NCBI GenBank assembly: GCA_050294475.1
Contig: JBNKOE010000003.1
Location: 1-64,000, forward strand
Length of the DNA stretch: 64,000 nucleotides
Source: Thalassobellus sp050294475
GTDB taxonomy: Bacteria > Bacteroidota > Bacteroidia > Flavobacteriales > Flavobacteriaceae
Reading direction: 5' to 3'
Part shown: positions 26,308-34,430 of the stretch, one piece after another
Layout of the letters: the number at the start of each line of letters is the position of its first letter
Numbering within the stretch: position 1 is the first letter of the stretch
The notes under the pieces: model-generated
The model's input: the letters and a program-made list of their open reading frames with translations, nothing else
The model's database searches: none
What the model was told of the DNA's origin: nothing
Position numbers and translations under genes: made by a program

Positions 26308-26562
26308 ATGAAAAAAAAATTACAATTATTAGCAGTAGCTGCTACGCTTTTACTTTCTTTTAATGCAAAAGCTGATACAATTAAAAATTCGCAATTAAAC
26401 TTAAACAATCCTGATGTACGCAAATGTTTATTAGAAGCATCTAAAACAGACGGTTGGAAATTAGCATCTGTTTATTTAGATGCCGACAATAAAATAGTTA
26501 TGATTTTTGATAAAGATAACGACACTAAAGTATATACTAGTAAAGAAGAATTATCTCTTTAA
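26308..26562 (+). CDS. Small exported protein of unknown function
   Basis: An 84-residue product if started at ATG 26308, where a basic signal peptide begins (MKKKLQLL, cleaved near FNAKA). An in-frame ATG at 26269 would place 13 unhelpful residues ahead of the signal peptide. The mature part of about 63 residues (LNNPDVRKCLLEASKTDGW, then a beta hairpin with DKIV-like strands) contains one Cys. Not recognised. It lies 53 nt after the LD-carboxypeptidase and is followed by a strong terminator, so the two probably share a transcript. Confidence 0.7.
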   Translation: MKKKLQLLAVAATLLLSFNAKADTIKNSQLNLNNPDVRKCLLEASKTDGWKLASVYLDADNKIVMIFDKDNDTKVYTSKEELSL

Positions 26563-26585
26563 AAAGTTGTTTTCACTTAAAAATA

Positions 26586-26619
26586 AAAAAACCAACTAAT
26601 TAAATTAGTTGGTTTTTTT
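26586..26619. terminator. Bidirectional terminator
   Basis: AAAAAACCAACTAAT and its inverted copy flank a short TTAA-type loop, with A- and T-runs on the two sides. It lies 24 nt past the small exported protein and would also stop minus-strand transcripts. Confidence 0.85.
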
Positions 26620-26638
26620 ATTCCATTCTATATACTTA

Positions 26639-26722
26639 TTAAACTCCAAATTGAGTTAAATGATGATCTAAATGTTTTTCATAATTATGAACAGTTATTT
26701 TAAGTCTTTGCAATTTATTTAT
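26639..26722 (-). pseudogene. C-terminal remnant of a DinB/DUF1569-like gene
   Basis: The minus strand has an open stretch of about 25 codons ending in TAA (26639-26641) that translates to LQRLKITVHNYEKHLDHHL and then TQFGV. The HLDHHLxQFG ending is, from memory, characteristic of DUF1569 (DinB-superfamily) proteins. No start codon or upstream part exists, because the anti-sigma-like gene's C-terminus occupies the adjacent DNA. It reads as a gene end left by deletion. The match is from memory and not searched. Confidence 0.4.
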
Positions 26723-26724
26723 TT

Positions 26725-28293
26725 TTATTCTATTATTAAAAATGATTTTAATTGCTTTTCATTTATCTTTTTATATGCTATGTTACACTCACTATTCTTA
26801 TTAAATCTAAAAGATTTTTTAAACCCATAAATATCTTTTCCTTTTATTCCTAAAACAATAATATAAAAACTTCTATTTATTGGTAAATCAACCTCATCAT
26901 TATAAACATTTAGAATGGTATTATTTTTTTGATCTACAATATATATTTCATTATAGCTGGTATTTATATTAAAATTCAGTTTAATTTTTGCTGTTTCTTC
27001 TTCTGCGGCAAACTTATCAATGTTTATCCAGCCTAATTTTGAGAGCTCTATGGTTTTATATAATTCATTCGAGACTTCATTAAAAACTTGAATTTCTTCA
27101 ATATAATTATCATACTTTAATCTTCTTTTTTTATATTCTTCTTTAGAAATAACTTCTTCTAATTCATTTAATTCTTGCTTAGTAATTTGTTTGCATAATT
27201 TCCCCATTATTTCTCTTAACTCACTAGTTCTATATTCTTCTAAATCAATTAATGTAGAATCTATTATAACATCTTTTTTATTATATAATTCATCAATTGA
27301 TTCAACTCTAAACGGATTCTCTAAATCATCAAGCTCTCCATCATAATAATCATCAATAATTTGGACATACTTTTTCAAAACCCTTATTGTGTCAGCATCT
27401 TTATCATATAAATTAATTTTAGGGAATTTTTTCTTTAAATCAGTAAAATTCATAAACCCTAATGTGTCAATTACGCTAACTCCTTTAAAAAAAACTACAC
27501 CAAACTGCTTAGATAAAACAGAATCTATAACGAAACCTTCATTAATAAAAACAACAAAAGGATTTTGTTTAAACTTTATATTGGATTCTATCCAATTAAT
27601 ATTACCTTCATTATCTCGGTCTCCATAAAATATTTGCATATCTGCTTCTGAAGTATTCTTGGGGAATTGAGCATCAATAGTTTTGCTTTCTTTTAAAACT
27701 AAAGGCTCACCGTTTGCAATAATATCAATTTTAAAAGCCCCTCCAGAAATCAATCTTTTTCCATTTGAGGTTGTTTGAGCGTTTGCTAAAAGTAAATCCT
27801 GTTTCGTGGTCAATTCAATAAGCTCTACTTTTAAAGAATCTCCTGTAATAGGTTTTCCAAAACGGGTTTCTAAATTTTTTGGATTGAATTTAATTACTGT
27901 CCCATTTTGTCCAACTATTTCAATAAAGGAATCTATAGGCACATTAAAATTCTGCACAAACTCAGATTCAAAATTTAATTTGCCTTTTAAATATTCTTTA
28001 TCTGAGTTAAAAAGATTGAAGTAAGCAACAGCAAATAAAACGATTAATCCCGATAATATAATCCCAAAAACCTTAAACCATTTATTTCTAACATAAGTCT
28101 GTTTAGCTCTTATAATATCTGTTTTTAATTGCTGACGTTTCAAACCTTCTAAAAACAACTGATGCTCTTCAAAAAGAGTGCTAAAATTTGAATCTACTTT
28201 TAAACGGTTTTCAAAAGCTTGAATATCACTTTCACAAAGTGTTTTGTTTAAATAACGATTAATTAACTCTATATTTTCTATATAATTTTCCAT
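26725..28293 (-). CDS. Putative anti-sigma factor/membrane protein with large exported domain
   Basis: A cytoplasmic N-terminus of about 70 residues (NRYLNKTLCESDIQAFENRL) resembles the short helical anti-sigma heads of Bacteroidota. A single membrane helix (about 74-93, FGIILSGLIVLFAVAY) leads to about 430 exported residues containing a FEIVGQNGTVIKFNP-like beta region and a long helical acidic region (DDLENPF, LRKEIMGK-like). It starts 11 nt after the ECF sigma gene, so it is likely that sigma factor's regulator. The exported domain, unusually long for an anti-sigma factor, may sense an envelope signal. No specific family is recognised. Confidence 0.62.
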   Translation of the reverse strand: MENYIENIELINRYLNKTLCESDIQAFENRLKVDSNFSTLFEEHQLFLEGLKRQQLKTDIIRAKQTYVRNKWFKVFGIILSGLIVLFAVAYFNLFNSDKEYLKGKLNFESEFVQNFNVPIDSFIEIVGQNGTVIKFNPKNLETRFGKPITGDSLKVELIELTTKQDLLLANAQTTSNGKRLISGGAFKIDIIANGEPLVLKESKTIDAQFPKNTSEADMQIFYGDRDNEGNINWIESNIKFKQNPFVVFINEGFVIDSVLSKQFGVVFFKGVSVIDTLGFMNFTDLKKKFPKINLYDKDADTIRVLKKYVQIIDDYYDGELDDLENPFRVESIDELYNKKDVIIDSTLIDLEEYRTSELREIMGKLCKQITKQELNELEEVISKEEYKKRRLKYDNYIEEIQVFNEVSNELYKTIELSKLGWINIDKFAAEEETAKIKLNFNINTSYNEIYIVDQKNNTILNVYNDEVDLPINRSFYIIVLGIKGKDIYGFKKSFRFNKNSECNIAYKKINEKQLKSFLIIE

Positions 28294-28304
28294 GATTTCT
28301 CAAA

Positions 28305-28844
28305 TTAAAATTGAACCTTTTTACTAGTTTGATAGATGTCCCTTGCTTTTGTTAAGCACTTATACTTCTGATTTTTTGCAATTTTTTCAGATTTAAATTG
28401 CATCACTTTCGCTATCTCTTTAAAAGACATGGCTTTGTTGTAAAACAGTTGTAATAGTTGCCGACATCGTTCTCCTAATTCGAGAAATGCACGCTCTGCG
28501 AGTTGGTATTTTTTTTCTTCTAAAACACTTTGAAAGTATTCAACTTCTGTATCGTTTAAATTATGAAGTTCTTCTTTTGAAAATTTCTTCTGAGTATCTT
28601 TCCAAATAAATCGAGACACCGAATATAAATAGGTGTAAAATGAAGATGTTAGTTTAAAATTGGACTTTTCAAGATTTCTATTTAAAATTATTAAGGCTTC
28701 TTGAAATACATCTAAAGCATCTTGCTTTTGTCCGCCTTTTGATAAAACTAATGCTTCAATTTTAGGGTATAAGCTATATAATTTACTAAAAGCTTTTTCG
28801 CGCTGACCATCTTTAAAGAGTTCTAAGATTTTTTTATCGTTCAT
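28305..28844 (-). CDS. ECF-type RNA polymerase sigma factor
   Basis: A 179-residue sigma-70 family protein. Region 2 is seen as KAFSKLYSLYPKIEAL, DALDVFQEALIIL and FKLTSSFYTYLYSVSR. Region 4 is a helix-turn-helix in LGERCRQLLQLFYNKAMSF and KEIAKVMQFKSEKIAKNQK. The acidic linker between them is longer than usual. It probably controls a small envelope regulon including its own operon with the downstream membrane protein. The 108 bp upstream show no convincing TAnnTTTG box, which would fit self-dependent promoter recognition. Confidence 0.85.
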   Translation of the reverse strand: MNDKKILELFKDGQREKAFSKLYSLYPKIEALVLSKGGQKQDALDVFQEALIILNRNLEKSNFKLTSSFYTYLYSVSRFIWKDTQKKFSKEELHNLNDTEVEYFQSVLEEKKYQLAERAFLELGERCRQLLQLFYNKAMSFKEIAKVMQFKSEKIAKNQKYKCLTKARDIYQTSKKVQF

Positions 28845-28930
28845 AAAACTGGTTTATTACTTAATGGTCAATATGTTAAAAGGTCTCCTAATTTATTTTA
28901 AAAAAATTAAACATATTAGATTCATTGAAT

Positions 28931-28954
28931 AAGATTTCTGCTTTCGCAGGAATT
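28931..28954. repeat. REP-like palindrome (TTCGCAGGAA type)
   Basis: AAGATTTCTGCTTTCGCAGG followed by AATT forms the degenerate hairpin TTCTGC/GCAGGA around TTTC. A related copy is at 48307-48334. Such short extragenic palindromes are common in Bacteroidota. Confidence 0.5.
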
Positions 28955-29718
28955 TAAAACCTACGTTCCTTCTGCAATTGCTCGTAAGCCGCTTGTACTT
29001 GTCTAAATTTTTCTTCGGCACCTTTTTGGTGTTCTTTACCTAAGTGAATCACTTTATCTGGATGGTATTTTTTAGCCATTTTTCGGTAGGCTTTTTTAAT
29101 TTCGTCTACTGTAGCACTTTTTGTAATTTCTAAAACCTTATAAGCATTATCGCTGCTATTATAAAACATGGCTTTTATACTTTCGTAATCGCTCGAGCTA
29201 ATACCTAAATAACCTGCCATGGTATAAATTTGTTTTACCTCATCTTCGGTTACTGTACCATCTGCTTTAGCAATACCAAACAAAAAGTGCATGAGTTGTA
29301 AACGAGACGGATGATCCATCATCTGCTTAATTTGTAAACACACTTGCCTTGTTGATATATTTTTTTGGCTACTAATGCTTTTAAATAATTTAAATGCGTG
29401 ATTTGAACGCTCTTTACCATACATATTTACAAACTGGTTGCGCACAAAATCTAATTCTCTTTGGTCTTGTTTACCATCAGCTTTTATAACTATAGATGCT
29501 AATATGAGTAAACTCACTTCAAAATCGCCCGATTGTGTTTGTGGTCTATTTTGTGGTTGGGTGCGGTACGTTGTTCTTCCTCGTCCACGTAATTGTGGTT
29601 GCTCTTTTCCATCGGCTAATGCGTCAACCACACTACCTAATGCTAACCCTATAATTGCCCCAATTGGACCTCCAAACGACCAGCCTAAAGAGGCTCCTAT
29701 CCATTTTGAAAAACTCAT
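28954..29718 (-). CDS. TerB-DnaJ (DjlA-like) co-chaperone
   Basis: Likely membrane-associated J-domain co-chaperone that stimulates DnaK. A hydrophobic glycine-rich N-terminus (about 5-30, GGPIGAIIGLALGSVV) precedes a Gln/Arg-rich linker. A TerB-like helical domain (about 60-175) has acidic loops VIKADGKQDQREL and AKADGTVTEDEV. The C-terminal J domain (about 185-254) contains the HPD motif in KKYHPDKV. ATG 29718 is chosen because a -7 box lies at 29743-29750; the longer reading from 29805 would start upstream of that promoter. Domain order matches DjlA of other phyla. Confidence 0.88.
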   Translation of the reverse strand: MSFSKWIGASLGWSFGGPIGAIIGLALGSVVDALADGKEQPQLRGRGRTTYRTQPQNRPQTQSGDFEVSLLILASIVIKADGKQDQRELDFVRNQFVNMYGKERSNHAFKLFKSISSQKNISTRQVCLQIKQMMDHPSRLQLMHFLFGIAKADGTVTEDEVKQIYTMAGYLGISSSDYESIKAMFYNSSDNAYKVLEITKSATVDEIKKAYRKMAKKYHPDKVIHLGKEHQKGAEEKFRQVQAAYEQLQKERRF

Positions 29719-29742
29719 GTAAGTATAAATTTTATTTATCGT

Positions 29743-29750
29743 CAAACCTA
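29743..29750 (-). promoter_or_regulatory. -7 box of TerB-DnaJ gene
   Basis: The minus strand reads TAGGTTTG (TAnnTTTG), 24 nt before the ATG at 29718. It supports the shorter start. Confidence 0.5.
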
Positions 29751-29883
29751 CATATAAAATCATTCTGTTAAAAGAAGAAAGTATATTAAATAGGTTCACA
29801 CTCACTTATTTAATAAAATAAAAAAACGAGCGTAAATATAATATTAGTTAGTTGATAATTATACCTTATTGTTACACAATTGG

Positions 29884-29891
29884 TATCTTTG
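29884..29891 (+). promoter_or_regulatory. -7 box of bacilliredoxin gene
   Basis: TATCTTTG (perfect TAnnTTTG), 38 nt before the ATG at 29930. Confidence 0.6.
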
Positions 29892-29929
29892 CAATCTAAA
29901 AAATTGTTAATTATTTAAATTTAAAAAAT

Positions 29930-30340
29930 ATGTATCCAGCAGAATTAGTAAAACCAATGCGCGAAGATTTAACAAATGTTGGTTTTGAAGAATTACATAC
30001 TGCCGAGGCAGTTGATGCAGCAATAGCAAAAGAAGGCACTACGCTTGTAGTTGTAAATTCGGTTTGTGGTTGTGCAGCAGCTAATGCACGTCCAGGTGCT
30101 AAAATGAGTTTAGCTAACGATAAAAAACCAGATTATATAGTAACTGTTTTTGCAGGTGTTGATAGAGAAGCTGTAGATGCAGCTCGTGGTTATATGGTTC
30201 CGTTTCCTCCTAGTTCTCCAAGTATGGCATTATTTAAAGATGGCGAATTGGTACACATGTTAGAGCGTCACCATATTGAAGGACGTCCTGCAGAATTAAT
30301 TGCCGAAAATCTTATTGATGCTTACAACGAGCATTGCTAG
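29930..30340 (+). CDS. BrxA/BrxB family bacilliredoxin
   Basis: A 136-residue thioredoxin-fold protein of the YphP/YqiW family with the redox motif C-G-C (Cys46, Cys48) in NSVCGCAAANARPG. In Firmicutes these proteins reduce bacillithiol mixed disulfides; Bacteroidota of this group are thought to use related low-molecular-weight thiols. FPPSSPSMALFKDGELV and RHHIEGRPAE are the other conserved blocks. It is monocistronic with its own promoter box and terminator. Confidence 0.92.
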   Translation: MYPAELVKPMREDLTNVGFEELHTAEAVDAAIAKEGTTLVVVNSVCGCAAANARPGAKMSLANDKKPDYIVTVFAGVDREAVDAARGYMVPFPPSSPSMALFKDGELVHMLERHHIEGRPAELIAENLIDAYNEHC

Positions 30341-30362
30341 AATAGCATAACAATATTTAAAT

Positions 30363-30394
30363 AAAAAACCCACGATAAAATCGTGGGTTTTTTA
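30363..30394. terminator. Terminator after bacilliredoxin gene
   Basis: AAAAAACCCACGAT and its inverted copy surround AAA, ending in a T-run, 22 nt past the stop codon. Confidence 0.85.
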
Positions 30395-30451
30395 TTTATT
30401 AACGCAACCATTTTTAGATTTTAACATCTAAAAAATAAATTGCAAAAAATA

Positions 30452-30850
30452 ATGAAAAAATCCATCTCAAAAACTATTTTAATATCATTCTGTTTGTTAT
30501 TATTTTCAATACAATGTGATGATGATCTTCCTCCTATTACCCAAGAATTTCAACAAGAGGAATTAAATTTATTAAAAGCTGAAATTGAAAATTTAGCCAA
30601 TACTTCTATTTGTAATGATAATTATGAATGTAAATTTATAGCTTTTGGAAGCAAACCTTGTGGAGGTCCTTGGGATTATTTAGCTTATTCTACTTCTATT
30701 GATACCGAACAACTTGAAATGTTAGTTGAAAACTATAACCAAAAAGAAGACCTTTTTAACAAAAAATGGAATATTGCATCAGATTGCTCCTTTGTAACAC
30801 CTCCTACCAGTATAACATGCGAAAACAACACCTGTGTTCCTGTGTATTAA
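30452..30850 (+). CDS. Small Cys-rich lipoprotein of unknown function
   Basis: The start is taken at ATG 30452 (MKKSISKTILIS) because an earlier in-frame TTG at 30440 adds only four residues. The lipobox FSIQC gives a lipidated Cys near residue 22, followed by DDD, a +2 Asp. The mature domain contains six further Cys (SICNDNYECKF, SKPCGGPWDYLAYS, SDCSF, ITCENNTCVPVY), suggesting three disulfides in the periplasm. By eye it resembles small Bacteroidota lipoproteins ending TCxxNxCVxVY, but no function is known. It stands alone between two terminators. Confidence 0.78.
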   Translation: MKKSISKTILISFCLLLFSIQCDDDLPPITQEFQQEELNLLKAEIENLANTSICNDNYECKFIAFGSKPCGGPWDYLAYSTSIDTEQLEMLVENYNQKEDLFNKKWNIASDCSFVTPPTSITCENNTCVPVY

Positions 30851-30886
30851 TACAGTATTTATACTTAAAATAGAATTAAAAAATTA

Positions 30887-30912
30887 AAACCACGATTTTA
30901 TCGTGGTTTTTA
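30887..30912. terminator. Terminator after small lipoprotein gene
   Basis: AAAACCACGAT and its inverted copy surround a TTT loop. The T-run runs straight into the -7 box of plsC. Confidence 0.75.
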
Positions 30913-30920
30913 TATTTTTG
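30913..30920 (+). promoter_or_regulatory. -7 box of plsC promoter
   Basis: TATTTTTG (TAnnTTTG) ends four bases before the plsC ATG, implying a leaderless or nearly leaderless transcript. It overlaps the tail of the upstream terminator. Confidence 0.5.
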
Positions 30921-30924
30921 CGAT

Positions 30925-31662
30925 ATGCAAAAACTATTGTCATATCCATTAACTATTATTTATTATCTGTGTTTCTTTTTAACACTTATAATATTTCATC
31001 CTATTCAATGGTTTTGTTTTAATGTATTTGGTTATAAAGCTCACAAATTAAGTGTTGATGCACTTCAATTTGCATTAATGTGCTGTGGCAATATTTTAGG
31101 CACCCGTTTTACATTTAACAATCCGCACCAAATAGACACTAACCAACCACTTATAATTGTTGCAAACCACCAAAGTTTACACGACATATACCCAATTACT
31201 TGGTATATGCGTAAATATCATCCTAAATTTATAAGCAAAATAGAATTGGGAAAAGGGATCCCAAGTGTGTCTTATAATTTACGTCATGGAGGCGCTGCTT
31301 TAATAGATAGAAAAAATCCTAGACAATCGTTACCCGCTTTAATGAAGTTTGGGGAATATATTGAAAAAAATAAACGTACCGCCGTTATTTTTCCAGAAGG
31401 CACACGAAGTAAAGACGGAAAACCAAAACCCTTTCAAACAAAAGGATTAGAAATTCTATTTAAAAAAATTCCATCGGCATTGGTGGTTCCTATTACCATA
31501 AACAACTCTTGGAAAATAGTACGTTACGGAAAAATACCCATGGGATTAGGCACTCATATAACATTTACAGTGCATAAGCCTTTAAAAGTTGCTACCTTTG
31601 TAGACAAACAAGAACTTATTAATAGTATTGAAACTACTATTACACAACATATAATACCTTAA
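30925..31662 (+). CDS. plsC: 1-acyl-sn-glycerol-3-phosphate acyltransferase
   Basis: Inner-membrane acyltransferase that makes phosphatidic acid in phospholipid synthesis. An N-terminal membrane segment (about 5-30) precedes the HX4D catalytic motif (NHQSLHD, His82-Asp87) and the glycerol-phosphate-binding FPEGTRS (156-162). The 245-residue length is typical. It is followed 10 nt later by an acyl-ACP desaturase, so this pair couples acyl-chain desaturation with membrane lipid assembly. Confidence 0.92.
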   Translation: MQKLLSYPLTIIYYLCFFLTLIIFHPIQWFCFNVFGYKAHKLSVDALQFALMCCGNILGTRFTFNNPHQIDTNQPLIIVANHQSLHDIYPITWYMRKYHPKFISKIELGKGIPSVSYNLRHGGAALIDRKNPRQSLPALMKFGEYIEKNKRTAVIFPEGTRSKDGKPKPFQTKGLEILFKKIPSALVVPITINNSWKIVRYGKIPMGLGTHITFTVHKPLKVATFVDKQELINSIETTITQHIIP

Positions 31663-31672
31663 AAAAACAAAT

Positions 31673-32671
31673 ATGTCTTTAAAGAATAAGAGATTTGAAG
31701 TGATGCAGTTTTTAGAAAAAGACATTGACGCATTAGTTGAAAAATATTTAATACCAATAGAAAGTATCTGGCAACCAACCGATTTTTTGCCAAATTCTGA
31801 AACAACTGATAATGCTTTTTTTGAAGAAATAAAAGAAATAAGAGAATTGGCAAAAGAATTACCTTATGATTTTTGGGTAGTTTTAGTTGGTGATATGATT
31901 ACCGAAGAAGCCTTACCAACATACGAATCATGGCTTATGGATGTTGAAGGAGTAGACCAAGTAAACGGAAAAACAGGTTGGGCTAAATGGGTGCGCCAAT
32001 GGACTGCAGAAGAAAACAGACATGGCGATGTACTAAATAAGTACTTATACCTTTCTGGTCGTGTAAATATGAAAGAAATTGAAATTACTACACAACATCT
32101 TATTGCCGATGGTTTTGATATTGGTACTGATAGAGATCCGTACAAAAACTTTGTTTATACAAGTTTTCAAGAATTAGCTACGTATGTGTCACACAATCGT
32201 GTTGCTAAATTAGCTAAGGACAAAGGAAATAAACGTTTATCTAAAATGTGTAAAATTATTTCTGGAGATGAAATGAGACACCACCATGCATACTCAGAAT
32301 TTGTAGAACGTATTTTTGAAGTAGATCCAAGTCAAATGATGATGGCTTTTCATTATATGATGAAACAAAAAATAACCATGCCTGCTCACTTTTTAAGAGA
32401 AACTGGTGGAAAAATAGGTTCGGCATTCGAAGAATTTTCTAATACTGCACAGCGTATAGGCGTTTACACTTCAATAGATTACATTAATATTTTAGAAAAA
32501 CTTATTAAACGCTGGGAAATAGATAAAATTTCTAACCTTACTGATGAAGCTGAAAAAGCAAGAGATTATTTAATGAAACTACCCGCTAGAATGACACGAA
32601 TAGCAGAACGAATGAAAATTCCAGAAAATTCTTTTCAGTTTAAATGGGTAGAACCAGCTATTATAAAATAA
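31673..32671 (+). CDS. Acyl-ACP desaturase, ferritin-like diiron
   Basis: Soluble stearoyl-ACP-desaturase-type enzyme that introduces a cis double bond into acyl-ACP using a diiron centre and O2. The two iron-binding helix motifs are EENRHG (residues 113-118) and DEMRHH (199-204), the ExxH pairs of the plant/mycobacterial DesA family. Length 332 fits. It forms an operon with plsC, consistent with membrane fluidity control. A terminator follows 9 nt after the stop. Confidence 0.93.
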   Translation: MSLKNKRFEVMQFLEKDIDALVEKYLIPIESIWQPTDFLPNSETTDNAFFEEIKEIRELAKELPYDFWVVLVGDMITEEALPTYESWLMDVEGVDQVNGKTGWAKWVRQWTAEENRHGDVLNKYLYLSGRVNMKEIEITTQHLIADGFDIGTDRDPYKNFVYTSFQELATYVSHNRVAKLAKDKGNKRLSKMCKIISGDEMRHHHAYSEFVERIFEVDPSQMMMAFHYMMKQKITMPAHFLRETGGKIGSAFEEFSNTAQRIGVYTSIDYINILEKLIKRWEIDKISNLTDEAEKARDYLMKLPARMTRIAERMKIPENSFQFKWVEPAIIK

Positions 32672-32680
32672 CTTTAATTA

Positions 32681-32708
32681 AATCCTTTCCTTACCGAAAG
32701 GATTTTTT
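32681..32708 (+). terminator. Terminator after acyl-ACP desaturase
   Basis: AATCCTTTC / GAAAGGATT stem around a CTTAC-type loop, followed by a T-rich run. Confidence 0.75.
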
Positions 32709-32719
32709 ATTTTTATTCA

Positions 32720-33388
32720 ATGACAGATTCTGAAAATATTATAAATAAAACAAAAACCTTTGTAAAAAAAACACTTGTAAACGCTGAAGGCGGACACGAT
32801 TGGTTTCATACCTTAAGAGTTTATAATAACGCACTACTTATTGCTAAAAATGAATCTGTTGATGAGTTTATTGTTTCTCTAGGTGCTTTATTGCATGATA
32901 TCGCAGATAGTAAATTTCATGATGGTGATGAAAGTGTAGGACCTAAAATTGCTCGCGAATTTTTATTTAAATTAAATGTAGATTCTTTAGTTATAGAGCA
33001 TGTTATAAATATTATTGAAAATATCTCTTTTAAATCGTGTTTATCTACTAATAAAACTGAAAAGTTTACATCTACAGAATTAAATGTTATACAAGATGCC
33101 GATAGATTAGATGCTATTGGCGCTATTGGTATAGCACGATGCTTTAATTATGGTGGTTTTAAAAATAGAGCGCTTTATAATCCAGATATAAAACCCAATC
33201 TTAATATGAGTAAATCTGAGTACAAAAACTCTACGGCACCTACTATCAATCATTTTTACGAAAAATTACTGCTTTTAAAAGATAAAATGAATACCAAAAC
33301 CGGCAAACAAATAGCCAAGGAGCGCCATAACTATATGCTAAATTTTTTAGAGCAGTTTTATAAAGAATGGGATGGCATTAGCCAATAA
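32720..33388 (+). CDS. HD domain phosphohydrolase
   Basis: Metal-dependent phosphohydrolase of the HD superfamily (222 residues). Ligands can be placed at GGHDWFHTLRV (His26, Asp27, His30), ALLHDIADSKF (His59, Asp60), and DADRLDAIGAIGIAR. This set matches the YedJ/YpgQ-like HD proteins that act on nucleotides or dinucleotides; the actual substrate is unknown. The 3' end overlaps the convergent AraC gene by 11 nt. Its ATG lies just after the desaturase terminator. Confidence 0.88.
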   Translation: MTDSENIINKTKTFVKKTLVNAEGGHDWFHTLRVYNNALLIAKNESVDEFIVSLGALLHDIADSKFHDGDESVGPKIAREFLFKLNVDSLVIEHVINIIENISFKSCLSTNKTEKFTSTELNVIQDADRLDAIGAIGIARCFNYGGFKNRALYNPDIKPNLNMSKSEYKNSTAPTINHFYEKLLLLKDKMNTKTGKQIAKERHNYMLNFLEQFYKEWDGISQ

Positions 33389-34250
33389 TCATCTTTATTT
33401 CCTTTCTATAATTTGAAGCACTTTTACCAGTTATTTCATTAAACTGCTTATTGAAATGTGAAAAATTATTAAATCCGCATTCAAAACAAACATCAGCAAT
33501 ACTCATTTGGCTTTCATTAAGCAACTTGGTAGCATGAACCACTCTATACTCATTTACTAATTGAGTAAAGGTTTTTCCTGTGGCTTTCTTAAAATAACGA
33601 CAAAATGCAGGCACAGTCATACTTACTTCACTTGCAATTTCATCTAAAGTAATGTGTTTTTGAAAATTTTTGTTAACATACTTAAAAATAACATCTACTT
33701 TAGAACTATCCTGCGCCTCAGTTTCAAAAGCAAAACCATCGGCATTTAATAAAGAATAGTCATCTGTTTTTGCTAAATAATTCAATATATCTAAAAATTT
33801 CAAAACCCGCTTAAGACCATCATACTCCGAAAGTTTTTCAATTTTAGATCCTATTTTCTTTTTAGTACCTACTTTAAATCGTATTCCTTTTTTTGCTCTT
33901 CCAAATAAAGCTACTATAGGAGCCATTTCTGGAACATTAAGAAAATCGTCTCCTAAAAAATTAGATTTAAACTGTATAGTCGTTTCAGTGCCATTAGCTG
34001 TTAATCTATCTGTAAACCCATTATGAGGTAAATTAGATCCTATTAATATAAGTTGACTATTATTAAAATAAGATAAATGGTTACCAATATGTGTTTTCCC
34101 TTGCCCTTTGTTAATGTAAATAAGCTCCAATTCTGGATGAAAATGCCAATATGCACCATCCTTATCTACGGTATCTATATGTTGCTTAACTAATATAGAA
34201 CTTCCGAAACTTGGGGTAAGTTTCCTAAAAGTTGGTTTTTTATTAATCAT
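33378..34250 (-). CDS. AraC family transcriptional regulator (cupin sensor)
   Basis: N-terminal cupin-like sensor (about 10-160) with YWHFHPELELIYINKGQGKTHIG and SNLPHNGF. The C-terminal double helix-turn-helix (about 190-285) has LDEIASEVSMTVPAFCRYFKK, then IADVCFECGFNNFSHFNKQFN. The ligand is probably a sugar or small metabolite; this is inferred from the cupin only. It is divergent from the array of secreted-protein units at 34.3-36.5 kb, and its promoter box is 42 bp from the first inverted repeat. It is therefore a reasonable candidate regulator of that array. Confidence 0.88.
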   Translation of the reverse strand: MINKKPTFRKLTPSFGSSILVKQHIDTVDKDGAYWHFHPELELIYINKGQGKTHIGNHLSYFNNSQLILIGSNLPHNGFTDRLTANGTETTIQFKSNFLGDDFLNVPEMAPIVALFGRAKKGIRFKVGTKKKIGSKIEKLSEYDGLKRVLKFLDILNYLAKTDDYSLLNADGFAFETEAQDSSKVDVIFKYVNKNFQKHITLDEIASEVSMTVPAFCRYFKKATGKTFTQLVNEYRVVHATKLLNESQMSIADVCFECGFNNFSHFNKQFNEITGKSASNYRKEIKMIIG

Positions 34251-34268
34251 AACAAATCTATTATATTA

Positions 34269-34276
34269 CAAAATTA
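34269..34276 (-). promoter_or_regulatory. -7 box of AraC regulator
   Basis: The minus strand reads TAATTTTG (TAnnTTTG), 18 nt before the ATG at 34250. Confidence 0.5.
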
Positions 34277-34317
34277 CAATATATAACTATGAAAACGTAT
34301 CATTTATTATCCGAATT

Positions 34318-34375
34318 GTATGTTATTTTATCATCACATCTAATTAACAATTAGTTAACAGATAATATAGCATAT
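34318..34375. promoter_or_regulatory. Array upstream inverted repeat, unit 0
   Basis: Left arm GTATGTTATTTTA (34318-34330), right arm TAATATAGCATAT (34363-34375), spacer 32 nt. The arms differ from perfect complementarity at three positions, unlike units 1 and 2. The right arm lies exactly 15 nt from the -33 element, as in the other units. Confidence 0.55.
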
Positions 34376-34390
34376 AAATAGGTCAAATTT

Positions 34391-34425
34391 GATGTTTTTT
34401 AAAACCCACTTCTGCCGTAATTTTG
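34391..34425 (+). promoter_or_regulatory. Promoter of unit 0 (gene lost)
   Basis: A -33 element GATGTTTT (34391-34398), then exactly 19 nt, then -7 TAATTTTG (34418-34425). Element sequence and spacing match units 1 and 2. Confidence 0.65.
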
Positions 34426-34430
34426 TCTTG

